The notes beneath the pieces were generated by a model, which did no database searches, had not been told where the DNA came from, and worked only from the letters and a program-made list of their open reading frames with translations. The position numbers and the translations under genes are program-made. A stretch of DNA of 64,000 nucleotides from NCBI RefSeq assembly GCF_029894425.1, contig NZ_JARXYJ010000001.1, forward strand, positions 558,001 through 622,000, given 5' to 3'. The DNA comes from Streptomyces sp. SAI-127 (GTDB taxonomy: Bacteria; Actinomycetota; Actinomycetes; Streptomycetales; Streptomycetaceae). Below are positions 41,036 to 49,538 of this stretch, in pieces (position 1 is the stretch's first letter; each line of letters begins with the position of its first letter).

Positions 41036-41638
41036 ATGGGCGGACATGCTCTGCGCTGGAACGAGTACCGCAGCGTGCCGTGGAAGAACGGCGGCGGCAT
41101 GACCCGACAGGTCGCGTCGGGCACCCTGCAAGCGCCCATGGCCTCGGCGGAGATCACGGACGGCTTCGACTGGCGGGTGAGCGTCGCGGACGTAGACGCG
41201 GAGGGCCCCTTCTCCACCTTTCCGGGGATCGACCGCGTGATCACCCTCGTCGAGGGCGAGGGCATGGTGCTGACTGTGGACGGGACACCGCATCCGGTCG
41301 GGCCGTTGAGTCCCTTCGCCTTCTCCGGCGACGCTGCGACGGACTGTCGGCTGGAGGCGGGCGCGGTCCGCAATGTGAATGTGATGACCCGCAGGAGCCG
41401 GGCGACGGCAACGGTGCGGATCGTCACCGTCGCTGTCGCACGGGAAGCAGAGATGGCGTGCGCCGCGGGCGAGACCCTACTCGTCATGGCCGTCACGGAG
41501 GGGACCGCCATCGGCGGACCGGACGGCCGGGAGACCACGCTCGGCCGTCTCGACTGCGTGCGTCACGAAGGCCCGGCGGCGCTGACTCTGCGGGGCGACG
41601 GCATGGTGACCGAATTGAGGATCACCGCGGCGGGCTGA
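41036..41638 (+). CDS. HutD-family protein
   Basis: 200 residues from an ATG with AAGGAGG 9 nt upstream. The HutD cupin-like fold is recognised from WNEYRSVPWKNGGGMTRQVA near the N-terminus and WRVSVADVDAEGPFSTFPG, the most conserved motifs of the family. HutD proteins are linked to histidine utilisation in Pseudomonas, where they are thought to limit the pathway by binding an intermediate. No other hut gene is in the window, so its role here is unclear. Confidence 0.9.
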   Translation: MGGHALRWNEYRSVPWKNGGGMTRQVASGTLQAPMASAEITDGFDWRVSVADVDAEGPFSTFPGIDRVITLVEGEGMVLTVDGTPHPVGPLSPFAFSGDAATDCRLEAGAVRNVNVMTRRSRATATVRIVTVAVAREAEMACAAGETLLVMAVTEGTAIGGPDGRETTLGRLDCVRHEGPAALTLRGDGMVTELRITAAG

Positions 41639-41758
41639 CGGCCTGTAGGACCGGCAGTGTCCGCGTGAGGGATACCGACCCCTAGGGAAGGCGGCCGCCT
41701 CCGCGCCACAGAGTGCTGTCGACTCCGAAGGAGACGACCGCCGTTCAAGATGCCGCCG

Positions 41759-42109
41759 CTACGACGGCGGTTTCCCCTCGGCCTGGGCCGCTTGCAGGTC
41801 AGCGAGCAGCTCGGCCTGACCGGCCAGCACACCCGACAGGATCGTGCGGGCCACCCGCAGCAGCTCCGCCACGTACGGGCTGGTCAGCGAGTAGTAGACC
41901 GTCGAGCCCTCTTTTCGGGTCACGACCAGGTTCGCCCGGCGCAGCACGGCCAGTTGCTGCGAGAGGTGCGCCGGCTCGATCCCCACCTCGGGCAGCATCT
42001 CCGCGACCGCGTGCTCGCGTTCGCTCAGCAGCTCCAGGACGCGGATACGGGCCGGGTGGCCGAGGGTTTTGAAGAACTCGGCCTTGAGCTGGTACAGCGG
42101 CGTACTCAC
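41759..42109 (-). CDS. ArsR-family repressor (paralogue 1)
   Basis: 116 residues from a GTG. It shows the ArsR winged helix: YQLKAEFFKTLGHPARIRVL, LLSEREHAVAEMLPEVGIEP, HLSQQLAVLRRANLVVTRKE and GSTVYYSL. It has no ELCVCDL-type Cys metal site, so it probably senses something other than arsenic. It is about half identical in the aligned core to the ArsR at 45640-45981, and both have a TTGCTAA-type palindrome upstream. It is divergent from the zinc-ribbon and ComB-like genes, which it probably controls. Confidence 0.92.
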   Translation of the reverse strand: MSTPLYQLKAEFFKTLGHPARIRVLELLSEREHAVAEMLPEVGIEPAHLSQQLAVLRRANLVVTRKEGSTVYYSLTSPYVAELLRVARTILSGVLAGQAELLADLQAAQAEGKPPS

Positions 42110-42272
42110 GGTGCCGTCCCCTCCGCCCTACGGCAACACGGCCCCACCGGCCGGGCCTTGGCGCATCGCGTCCACCCACTCGTCAAGAACATGCGGCCCA
42201 TCCTCGCGTGCGGCACCGGCCAGGCCGAATCCGCACGGGGGACGAGAGCCGGCCGAATCCAGCAGTGACAGT

Positions 42273-42304
42273 CTCAGTAATTGCTAATATTAGCAATTAC
42301 TGAG
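42273..42304. promoter_or_regulatory. Perfect 32-bp palindrome, ArsR operator
   Basis: Two exact 16-bp arms with half-site CTCAGTAATTGCTAAT and no spacer, in the 214-bp gap between the divergent arsR (start 42109) and the zinc-ribbon gene (start 42324). The AT-rich core is striking against the GC background and probably also contains the promoter elements. It resembles the palindrome upstream of the second arsR. Confidence 0.85.
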
Positions 42305-42323
42305 GTACGTGAGGGAGGTTCGC

Positions 42324-42533
42324 GTGAGGATCACGCCGCTGCGCGGTTCGGGCGTCACCTGGCTCCAGTGCCCCGCCTGCCGCCTGAAGTGCCGCCCCGC
42401 GGCCGTCGGTCCGGACGGTGCCTGCCCGCGCTGCGGCACTGCCCGCCTGCTGAAGTTGTCCCTCGGTGGCCGTCCCGACAAGCCCACCCCGGGCACCGAC
42501 CGCCGCTGGCCCATGCACGGCACACAGACCTGA
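42324..42533 (+). CDS. Small zinc-ribbon protein
   Basis: 69 residues from a GTG with GGGAGG 5-6 nt upstream, beginning 20 bp after the 32-bp palindrome. Two Cys pairs, CPAC and CPRC (about residues 17-20 and 36-39), form a rubredoxin-like zinc ribbon; the tail is polar (RPDKPTPGTDRRWPMHG). It could be a zinc- or nucleic-acid-binding protein. It precedes the ComB-like gene by 10 bp and is surely cotranscribed. I do not recognise a named family. Confidence 0.65.
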   Translation: MRITPLRGSGVTWLQCPACRLKCRPAAVGPDGACPRCGTARLLKLSLGGRPDKPTPGTDRRWPMHGTQT

Positions 42534-42543
42534 TAGGGGTGCA

Positions 42544-43338
42544 ATGGGTGGCTGGGAGGTCCAGTCCGGGAGCGGAGTGCGCTTCGAATGGGGGCCCGCG
42601 GGTGCGAGCCGGCTCGCGAGCGCGACGGCCTGCCTTGTCGCCGTCGACGTACTGTCGTTCACCACAGCGGTGAGCGTCGCCGTCGACAGGGGCATCCGCG
42701 TCCTTCCCTTCCGGTGGCCGGGCGGCCCCGTGTCCGAGGCGGAACGGAGCGGCGCCGCGCAGGCCGCCACGGCGTACGCGCGCCAGTCGGGTGCCCGGCT
42801 GGCCTCCCACCGCCACACCGTCACACCGGAAACGCCCTGGTCGCTGTCGCCCGCCCACCTGCGGGCCGCGCCCTTCGTGGCCCGCCTGGTGCTGCCGTCA
42901 CCGAACGGCGCCGCGATCGCAACCGCCGCGCCGCCCGGCGTGCGGGTGGTCGCCGCCTGCCTGCGCAACATCACCGCGGTCGGCACCTGGCTCACCTCCC
43001 ACGACTACGGCACCCCCGAACATCCCGTCGCCGTGATCGCCGCCGGCGAGCTGTGGCCGGACGGCAGCCTGCGCCCCGCGTTGGAAGACCTGCTCGGCGC
43101 CGGAGCCCTCGTCAGCGCCCTGTGCTCCCAGGGCGCGGGCCCGCTCTCCCCGGAGGCCGCCGCCGCGAAGGCGAACTACGAAGGCACCGCCGACCTCGCC
43201 CACACGGTCGCCACCAGCGCCTCCGGCCGTCAGCTGGCCGCGATGGGATTCGTCGAGGACGTGGCGATCGCCACCGAAGAGGACGCATCCGCCCTCGTCC
43301 CGGTACGGGACGGCGACGGTTCCTTCGTCTCGGGTTGA
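42544..43338 (+). CDS. 2-phosphosulfolactate phosphatase (ComB)-family protein
   Basis: 264 residues. The ComB signature is clear: CLVAVDVLSFTTAVSVAVDR near residue 30, VLPSPNGAAIATAA in the middle and VAVIAAGELWPDGSLRPALE later. ComB removes phosphate from 2-phosphosulfolactate in coenzyme M synthesis; bacteria that do not make coenzyme M also carry homologues, often of unknown role. Here it sits beside a SulP anion transporter and ArsR repressors, which suggests sulfonate or sulfate chemistry but does not prove it. Confidence 0.88.
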   Translation: MGGWEVQSGSGVRFEWGPAGASRLASATACLVAVDVLSFTTAVSVAVDRGIRVLPFRWPGGPVSEAERSGAAQAATAYARQSGARLASHRHTVTPETPWSLSPAHLRAAPFVARLVLPSPNGAAIATAAPPGVRVVAACLRNITAVGTWLTSHDYGTPEHPVAVIAAGELWPDGSLRPALEDLLGAGALVSALCSQGAGPLSPEAAAAKANYEGTADLAHTVATSASGRQLAAMGFVEDVAIATEEDASALVPVRDGDGSFVSG

Positions 43339-43350
43339 GAGCCGGCGAGG

Positions 43351-43584
43351 TCAGCCGACCGGCCACCCCGTGGTGTTCGGGGACACGACGGCGGCGTGGC
43401 GCACGCTGTTGGTGACCAGCTCGCTGACGATCAGCAGGGCCGGGTTCACGGTGGGGTGGCGCAGGCTGATCCCCCACTCCACCAGTGCCTGTTCGGCGGT
43501 CTCCCGTGCTATCCGGACGGCGGACGGCTCGGCGGGCAGCGTGAGCACGTGTCGGTGGGGCAGGGCTTCGAGCCGCGTGGACAT
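43351..43584 (-). CDS. Short RsbW-like anti-sigma/ATPase fragment
   Basis: 77 residues. The sequence starts like Streptomyces RsbW-type histidine-kinase-like ATPases: ALPHRHVLTLPAEPSAVRIA, then PALLIVSELVTNSVRHA, which is the N-box helix. It ends 14 residues later. The G1 and G2 boxes, about 50 further residues, are missing, so it cannot bind ATP in the usual way. It overlaps the upstream gene by ATGA. It is either a truncated gene or a peptide that keeps only the protein-binding half. Confidence 0.6.
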   Translation of the reverse strand: MSTRLEALPHRHVLTLPAEPSAVRIARETAEQALVEWGISLRHPTVNPALLIVSELVTNSVRHAAVVSPNTTGWPVG

Positions 43585-43922
43585 CAGCCCTCCGTGGCCC
43601 GCGCGCAGCGGAGGCCGGTCGCAGTCTGTGTGCGGATGCGCACGAGTGGGTGGTGCGGAGCCTGCACCCGGCCGGGCAGGGGGCGCTGGTAGTGGGCGGC
43701 CTGGTCCCGGTCGGTGATCATGTCGGCGGGGCGGGTCGCGGTCACCGTCCCGCCGGTGTCGGTCGCGGCGCCCGCGTCGTCCACCGGGGACGTCGCTGAC
43801 AACAGCACCGGATCAGGCGGGGTCGGGGTGCGGACGATCAGGCGGCCGAACTCCCACACGTGCCGGGTGGGACGTGCAGCCTGCTCCCGATGCTGCTGCA
43901 GTACGGCGGGACGCGTACTCAT
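43584..43922 (-). CDS. Hypothetical protein coupled to sulP
   Basis: 112 residues. It overlaps the sulP stop by 4 bp at its start (ATGA) and the RsbW-like gene at its end, so it is probably a true member of this operon. The sequence is hydrophilic and rich in Arg, Thr and Pro (for example RPTRHVWEFGRLIVRTPTPP) with no membrane segment and no domain I recognise. Confidence 0.5.
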   Translation of the reverse strand: MSTRPAVLQQHREQAARPTRHVWEFGRLIVRTPTPPDPVLLSATSPVDDAGAATDTGGTVTATRPADMITDRDQAAHYQRPLPGRVQAPHHPLVRIRTQTATGLRCARATEG

Positions 43923-45643
43923 CCGACTGCTTCCTCGCTGGTGGCGGCGGTCGGCTGGGCCGGGCCGGTCGACAGGACACCGGACTTCTCCAGGTGATCG
44001 CGCGCACCGCGGATCGCCTCGGGTGTGGAGGCGTACTCCCGCCCCTCGTGGCGCAGCAGGTCCAGCGCGCCGACGGAGGCCAGGACCTGAACCTGGCTGG
44101 TGCGTATCCCGGAGGCGAGGACGAGGATGCCACGCCGCTTCAGCTTCTCGACGGCGTCTTTCAGGACTAGGGCCCCGGTCGCGTCCATCGTGGAGATGCG
44201 CGACATGCGCAGGATGACGACACGGACGTCGGCCACGTCGGTCAGCTCCAGCAGGAAGCGGTGCGCGGCGGCGAAGAACAGCGGGCCGTCGATGCGGTAC
44301 GCCACGATGTGCTCGGCCAGCAGGGCGTGTTCCTCCACGCTGTGGTCGCCGCGGTCCAGCGGTACCTGGTCGAGACGTGCCTGTTTGGCCACGGCACGCA
44401 GAGCCAGGGCGCCCGCCACGACCAGGCCGATGATCACGGCGTACACGAGGTCGAGTGCGAGCGTGGCGACGCCGGTGAGGACGAGGATCAGCGCGTCGGA
44501 GCGGGTGGCCTTGGCCATGGCCCGCAGCGAGCCGACCTCGACCATCCGGATCGCCGTGGCCAGCAGGACGCCCGACAGGGCGGCCAGCGGAATCTTCGAG
44601 ACGAGAGGCGCCGCCGCGAAGACGATCACGGCCAGGACCGCGGCATGAGTCAGGGCTGCCAATCGTGAGCTCGCGCCGGTGCGGACGTTGACCGCGGTGC
44701 GGGCGATCGCTCCGGTCGCCGGGACACCGCCGAACAGCGGGGCGGCGATGTTCGCGATGCCCTGCCCGAACAGCTCCCGGTCCGGGTCGTGCTGCTGGCC
44801 CACGGTCATGCCGTCGGCCACCGACGCCGACAGCAGCGACTCCAGGGCGGCCAGAGCGGCGACGGCCACGGCCGGCGCGAGCAGCGTCCCGAGCGAGCCG
44901 AGGTCCAGGAAGGACAACGACGGTACGGGCAGTCCGGAGGGCAGGTCACCGATCGGCTTTGCCTCGTCCAGGTGGGCGAGCTGTGCCACGGCCGTAGCGG
45001 CGATCACGGCCAGGATGGAGAACGGGACGGTCGGCAGCCGGCGGGCACCGAGCAACATGACCGCGGCCACGGCGATCGCGAAGCCGACGGCCGTCCAGTT
45101 CGGGGCCTTGGCGAACTCCTCGAGGGCGCGCCAGGTCACCACCAGGACGCGGTCGCCGTCGGGCTTGGGCACGCCGAGGGCGCTCGGGACCTGCTGCAGA
45201 CCGATCACGCAGGCGATGCCGAGGGTGAAGCCCTCGACGACCGGGGCGGGTACGTACTGCATGTACTTGCCGGCCCGCAGCGCGGCCAGGCCGACGAGCA
45301 TGACGCCCGCCATCAAGCCGACGGTGAGCACTCCGCTCGCCCCGTACTGGCCCACGATCGGCACGAGGACCACCGTCATCGCACCGGTCGGGCCGGACAC
45401 CTGCAGGTTCGACCCGCCGAAGACCGCGGCGAGCGCACCCGCGACAACGGCGGTCGCCAGGCCCGCCTGAGCGCCGAGCCCCGAAGAAACACCGAAGCCC
45501 AGCGCGAGCGGCAGCGCGACGATCGCCACGGTCAGACCCGCGAGCAGATCCCGTCGTGGGTCCCGCCGCATCTGAGCCAGATCGTCCCGCCTGGGCAGTA
45601 GCGCGGCGATCCGGTTCCCCACCCGGCCGAGTGCCGTGGTCAT
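43919..45643 (-). CDS. SulP-family anion transporter with STAS domain
   Basis: 574 residues. About 10-12 membrane segments fill residues 30-430, with the SulP signatures LLAGLTVAIVALPLALGFGV and NLQVSGPTGAMTVVLVPIVG. The cytoplasmic STAS domain (about 440-555) shows DVRVVILRMSRISTMDATGA. Members carry sulfate, bicarbonate or other anions. It follows the second arsR gene, overlapping it by 4 bp (ATGA), so its expression should depend on that repressor. The anion carried cannot be told. Confidence 0.92.
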   Translation of the reverse strand: MTTALGRVGNRIAALLPRRDDLAQMRRDPRRDLLAGLTVAIVALPLALGFGVSSGLGAQAGLATAVVAGALAAVFGGSNLQVSGPTGAMTVVLVPIVGQYGASGVLTVGLMAGVMLVGLAALRAGKYMQYVPAPVVEGFTLGIACVIGLQQVPSALGVPKPDGDRVLVVTWRALEEFAKAPNWTAVGFAIAVAAVMLLGARRLPTVPFSILAVIAATAVAQLAHLDEAKPIGDLPSGLPVPSLSFLDLGSLGTLLAPAVAVAALAALESLLSASVADGMTVGQQHDPDRELFGQGIANIAAPLFGGVPATGAIARTAVNVRTGASSRLAALTHAAVLAVIVFAAAPLVSKIPLAALSGVLLATAIRMVEVGSLRAMAKATRSDALILVLTGVATLALDLVYAVIIGLVVAGALALRAVAKQARLDQVPLDRGDHSVEEHALLAEHIVAYRIDGPLFFAAAHRFLLELTDVADVRVVILRMSRISTMDATGALVLKDAVEKLKRRGILVLASGIRTSQVQVLASVGALDLLRHEGREYASTPEAIRGARDHLEKSGVLSTGPAQPTAATSEEAVG

Positions 45644-45981
45644 CGCGCGACGACCTCGGCTTCCCGCAGCTCGGCCAGCAACTCGTTCCGCCCGGCCAGC
45701 ACGTCGGTCAGAATCCGCCGGGCCGCCTTCAACAGGTCGGCCACATCCCCGCCGGCCAGCGCGTAGACAACGGTCGAGCCTTCCCGCGTCGCGGTGACGA
45801 TTCCGGAGCGGCGCAGCACCGCCAGCTGCTGCGACAGGGCGGAGGGCTCCACCTCGATCGCCGCGAGCAGGTCCCGTACCGGCAACGGCCCGTCCTGCAG
45901 CAACTCCAGCACCCGTATCCGTACGGGATGCCCCAGCATCCGGAAGAACTCGGCCTTGGCCTGATACAGCGGAACGGACAC
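45640..45981 (-). CDS. ArsR-family repressor (paralogue 2)
   Basis: 113 residues from a GTG at 45981, chosen because it aligns with the start of paralogue 1 (both begin with a short tag and then LYQ.KAEFF); an open frame to 46056 also exists. The winged helix includes AKAEFFRMLGHPVRIRVLEL, PSALSQQLAVLRRSGIVTAT and REGSTVVYALAGG. No Cys metal site is present. It is the first gene of the sulP operon, with a related palindrome 95 bp upstream. Confidence 0.9.
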   Translation of the reverse strand: MSVPLYQAKAEFFRMLGHPVRIRVLELLQDGPLPVRDLLAAIEVEPSALSQQLAVLRRSGIVTATREGSTVVYALAGGDVADLLKAARRILTDVLAGRNELLAELREAEVVAR

Positions 45982-46076
45982 GGTCCCTCGGCTTCCTTCG
46001 AAGACCCCACCTCGGGTCAGACGGGGAAGGCTGCGTACGCGACTACCTGCGATCACAGCTAATACAGCATCTAACC

Positions 46077-46096
46077 AATTGCGAAATTTAGCAATT
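46077..46096. promoter_or_regulatory. ArsR operator upstream of the sulP operon
   Basis: A 20-bp imperfect inverted repeat with 6-bp ends AATTGC and GCAATT. Its right half (TTTAGCAATTAC) almost repeats the right half of the 32-bp palindrome at 42273-42304 (ATTAGCAATTAC). This suggests that the two ArsR paralogues recognise the same or overlapping sites. Confidence 0.7.
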
Positions 46097-46646
46097 ACCT
46101 ATCAGATTGACGCCCACGGGATTCGTGCCTGCGCTAGGTCGGTGGGGTCGGGCCTCTCGCCGGCGTGGTCGAGCTGTCCGAGGCGTCTGACGGATCCATG
46201 CACACGACCTGCCGGCCGTGGCCGTCGAGGTCGAAGAAGCTGCGTGTGGCGCCCTTCCGGCGTGCACCCGCCGCCGGAGCCCTACCGAAGGTCCAGGATC
46301 TCGGCTTGTCCCATGGCGACGCACCGGGGCGACTTGGGATCCCGACCCCCGGCCGCCAGCCCCATGCCCACCGGCCCAACCGCGAGGGGGCGGCCGACCC
46401 CACCACCTGCCCCGGCTCGGCCCTGTACCAGCAAGCAGCCCCAAGGCAGCCTGGGCACGACCACTCCTCCACAGGACCAATGCCACGACCGTGACCTCCA
46501 GGTGGACACACCGCCACCTGGGCCCACCTGATCGGCAAAGGGGACGCGGTTCTGGACGCCTGCGACCACCGGTTCGACACCGGCCCGCACAGCTTCCGCG
46601 TAGGGCGGGGTCACCGGCCCCGCCCAACCTTCTGCGGTGCCCGTGA
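46097..46646. other. Intergenic region, no supported gene
   Basis: About 550 bp between the arsR-sulP promoter and the 3' end of the flavohaemoprotein gene. Open frames on both strands lack starts and family features. One minus-strand frame (ATRSFFDLDGHGRQVVCMDP) has a faintly protein-like tail. Probably decayed sequence. Confidence 0.35.
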
Positions 46647-47852
46647 TCAGCCTTCCGCGTGGGCCAGCCACAGGTCGGGGCCGAAGACCTCGTAACGGAT
46701 GTGGCGGGCGGGGATACCGGCCTGCAGCAGCTGGGCCCGCACGGACCGCATGAAGGGCAGTGCGCCGCACAGGTAGACGTCGGCGTCGGCGGGCAGGTCC
46801 AGTCCGTCGAGATCCATCAGACCGGTGCGGGCGCCGGGCTCGGCGGCGGCATCCTGTTCGTACCAGAACTCGGCCCGGGCGCCGGGCAGTTGGCCGACGA
46901 GGCGGCGGGTGTCCGCGCGCAGGGCGTGGTCGGCCGGGGAACGGTCGGCGTGCAGCAGCGTGACCGGGCGGGCGGCTCCGGTCGCCGCGAGGTGTTCGAG
47001 CATGCCGACCATCGGGGTGCAGCCGATGCCGGCCGAGACCAGCAGCAGCGGGCTGTCGGCTTCGTCGAGGACCACGTCGCCGAACGGCGCGGACAGGGTG
47101 AGTTCGTCGCCGGCCCGGACGGTGCGGTGCAGCTGATTGGACACCTCGCCCTCGGGGGCGTCGGCCACGCTCGCGACCCGTTTGACGGTGATACGGCGCA
47201 GCTGGTCGCCAGGGGCGCCGGAGAGGCTGTACTGGCGCAACTGGTGTATGCCGTCGGGCATCTTCACGCGGACGCTGACGTACTGGCCGGCCCTGCCGGA
47301 GGGGAGCGGGGCGTCGTCGGCCGGGCGCAGCAGGAAGGACACCGCGTCGGGGGTCTCCTCCCGCCGCTCCACGACCGTCCACTGCCGCCACGGATGACGG
47401 GGATCGACCTGCGCCTCCTGGTACAGGCGGGCCTCCCGGGCGATGAGCGCGCCGGCCATCAGCCAGTACACCTCGTCCCACGCGCCGGCGACCTCCGGCG
47501 TGACCGCCTCGCCGAGGACGTCGGCAATGGCCCCGAACAGGTACTTGTGGACGATCGTGTACTGGTCCTCGGTGACACCAAGTGCGGCGTGCTTGTGGGC
47601 GATCCGCGACAGCAGCGCGTCCGGGCGGGCGTCGGGGTCGGCGAGCAGTGCCTGTGCGAAGCCTGCGATGGACCCGGCCAGCGCACGGCGCTGTTGTCCG
47701 CTGGCCTGGTTGCCGCGGTTGAACAGCCCGTCCAGCAGCTCTGGCTGTTCGGCGAACATCGTGTCGTAGAACCGGGCCGTGATCTCGTCCAGAGCTCCGC
47801 CGACGGCGGGAAGGGTGGCACGGACGACGGTGGCCGACTCGGGCGAAAGCAT
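46647..47852 (-). CDS. hmp: Flavohaemoprotein (nitric oxide dioxygenase)
   Basis: 401 residues from an ATG with GAGGAGA upstream. The globin domain (about 1-140) has the proximal His88 in RIAHKHAALG and TVVHKYLFGAI-type helix residues (IVHKYLFGAIADVLG). The FAD-binding domain shows LRQYSLSG and the NAD domain LVSAGIGCTPMVGML, ending in the FAD-contact segment YEVFGPD. It oxidises nitric oxide to nitrate using NAD(P)H and O2. Two palindromes of the GGGCCGNNCGGCCC type lie 75-110 bp upstream. Confidence 0.95.
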   Translation of the reverse strand: MLSPESATVVRATLPAVGGALDEITARFYDTMFAEQPELLDGLFNRGNQASGQQRRALAGSIAGFAQALLADPDARPDALLSRIAHKHAALGVTEDQYTIVHKYLFGAIADVLGEAVTPEVAGAWDEVYWLMAGALIAREARLYQEAQVDPRHPWRQWTVVERREETPDAVSFLLRPADDAPLPSGRAGQYVSVRVKMPDGIHQLRQYSLSGAPGDQLRRITVKRVASVADAPEGEVSNQLHRTVRAGDELTLSAPFGDVVLDEADSPLLLVSAGIGCTPMVGMLEHLAATGAARPVTLLHADRSPADHALRADTRRLVGQLPGARAEFWYEQDAAAEPGARTGLMDLDGLDLPADADVYLCGALPFMRSVRAQLLQAGIPARHIRYEVFGPDLWLAHAEG

Positions 47853-47926
47853 GGGTCTCCTCAGCAGTGCGGGTGTGCAGGGGGATGGCGCTCACCATCG
47901 TGGCTCGATCCACGTGCGGGGGCCGA

Positions 47927-47940
47927 GGGCCGAATGGCCT
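47927..47940. promoter_or_regulatory. DevR-like box upstream of hmp (1)
   Basis: GGGCCGAATGGCCT, 12 of 14 positions matching the inferred consensus GGGCCGNNCGGCCC (two mismatches), 75 bp before the hmp start codon. It pairs with the box at 47949. Confidence 0.6.
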
Positions 47941-47948
47941 TCTCTATG

Positions 47949-47962
47949 AGGCCGATCGGCTC
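47949..47962. promoter_or_regulatory. DevR-like box upstream of hmp (2)
   Basis: AGGCCGATCGGCTC, two mismatches to the inferred consensus, 97 bp before the hmp start. The centre-to-centre distance to the first box is 22 bp, which would put two dimers on about the same DNA face. Confidence 0.6.
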
Positions 47963-48173
47963 ACGTGGATGCGGACACCCCCACCGGACCCGTCGGCGGC
48001 AACAGTGCCCCCGGCCACCCCTCGGTCCGAACGGGCCACGCAGTCGCGCCTGGTTTCCGTGCGGGTCTCCAGCGACCGGACGCGCCAAACACACCAAGGA
48101 CAAGCGACAGCGGAGCGAACACTCACAGCTGCGAACGATCGCAAGGCCCGGTCAGACGGAAGCGGTCTTGCGG

Positions 48174-49166
48174 CTACACGATGTCGAGAACGTCACTGAC
48201 CGGGCGGCGGGGCGTGGCCGGACCTCGCGGGCCGTAGCCGAGACGCAGCACCATCTGCACCTGCCCCGTGCCCGATCCCGGGTCGCGGACCAGCAGGCGC
48301 AGTTCGGGGGTCTCCAGCGCGTGGGAGGTGAGGGAGGTGGCCAGGTCGGCCAGGGTTGCCTCCAGGAGCACGCGTTCCAGGGCCTGACCGGCGCGCAGCC
48401 AGTCGGCGGGCCCGTCGCCGGGAGTGCTCAGCAGGGCCAGGTGCGGGGTGTACTCGAAGGTGGTGGTGCCGCGGTCGGCCACCGGTCGGCGCCCGGAGAA
48501 GTCCCGTACCGGAGCCTTGCCGTCCCGCTTGCGCGGCCCGAAGGCGTACTCGGGGACACCGTCGACGGCGCTGTCCGCCTCCGGGCCGAGCCGGGTCCAG
48601 CGGACGAGGTCCTCGCGGGCGCCGGAGTCCATGACATCGCGGCTCTCCGCGTCGCGGACCAGGTCGAGCACCGTCTCGGCATGCCAGGGGCCGGGGAAGA
48701 GCAGGGCGGCCGACTCGCGTGCCGCAGCTTCTTGCAGCGTGGTCCGGATGTCCTCGGGGATGTCCTTCTCCGCGAAAGGATGGCGGCTGGTGTGGCGCTG
48801 CCGGATCACCGCATGCAGCCGGGCCAGCTCGTCGTCCGGCGCGCGCCCGGCCTCCCCGGTCAGATGGACGGCGGCGAGCAGCTGCGGATCCTGCGGCTCG
48901 GGCAGCAGCCGTACCTCCGGGTTGAGGCCCGCATGCGCGGCGGAGACGCGCAGGTTGAAGAGTGCCGCTCCGCAGCCGATGTGCAGCGCCCGGTTGCCCT
49001 GATCGGAGCGCGGCATGGCCCGCTCGAGGTCGGCGTACAGCAGCAGAAGACGGTCAGCGGCCAGGAAGCGGAAACGCCATGGCTGAGCGTTGTGCATGGA
49101 CGGCGCCGCGGTGGCCTCGGCGACCAAAGTGGTCACCGTCTTCTCATCGAGCTGTCGCAATGCCAT
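48174..49166 (-). CDS. Acg-type nitroreductase-like flavoprotein
   Basis: 330 residues from an ATG at 49166 with GAGGAGG 5-6 nt upstream. The fold is a duplicated nitroreductase: VAEATAAPSMHNAQPWRFRF near the N-terminus and RHTSRHPFAEKDIPEDIRT in the middle. It resembles mycobacterial Acg (Rv2032) and relatives, which belong to the DevR dormancy regulon and are thought to bind FMN without ordinary nitroreductase activity. I did not find a convincing DevR-like box upstream, so it may have its own promoter. Confidence 0.85.
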   Translation of the reverse strand: MALRQLDEKTVTTLVAEATAAPSMHNAQPWRFRFLAADRLLLLYADLERAMPRSDQGNRALHIGCGAALFNLRVSAAHAGLNPEVRLLPEPQDPQLLAAVHLTGEAGRAPDDELARLHAVIRQRHTSRHPFAEKDIPEDIRTTLQEAAARESAALLFPGPWHAETVLDLVRDAESRDVMDSGAREDLVRWTRLGPEADSAVDGVPEYAFGPRKRDGKAPVRDFSGRRPVADRGTTTFEYTPHLALLSTPGDGPADWLRAGQALERVLLEATLADLATSLTSHALETPELRLLVRDPGSGTGQVQMVLRLGYGPRGPATPRRPVSDVLDIV

Positions 49167-49241
49167 GGCATCCTCCTCGCACGCGCCCGCCGGGACGTGG
49201 ACCCCGCTGACCGGGTACCCCACTGACGGCTCGGCGGACAC

Positions 49242-49538
49242 GCCACACGGCTGTGGCGGTCAGCCCGCATCCGGCCGGCTGATCCCAGTGTCCGCCTCAT
49301 GGGACCTGCCGGGCGTGCGAAACCGAAACCCCGAATGCCGCCCATGCGTCTGCGCGACGCCCCAGTACGTCGAGTGATCATTGAGTTCCAGGCTCTGCGG
49401 CCGGAATCTTATGGGCGCGCAGGCGCCCGGGGCCGGGGTGGGTGCCGTCGCAGAGCCCATCGCCGGGTTGCCACCGCATCGGGTACGGAAACCTCCCCGA
49501 TTCCGAACGGCAGAGCCATCCACGCTGGGTCCGGCGCC
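49242..49538. other. Intergenic region between nitroreductase and ldh genes
   Basis: About 300 bp (370 bp counted from the chosen nitroreductase start) holding the nitroreductase promoter, which I could not define. Nothing else is supported. Confidence 0.35.

Noticed and set aside
46659..49226. 855-codon plus-strand open frame
   Set aside because: It runs antisense through hmp and the nitroreductase gene and across their promoters; no protein features.
49242..49320. DevR-like box upstream of the nitroreductase gene (TGGGACCTGCCGGGC region)
   Set aside because: The second half does not match GGCCC in the correct register, so it was not counted.
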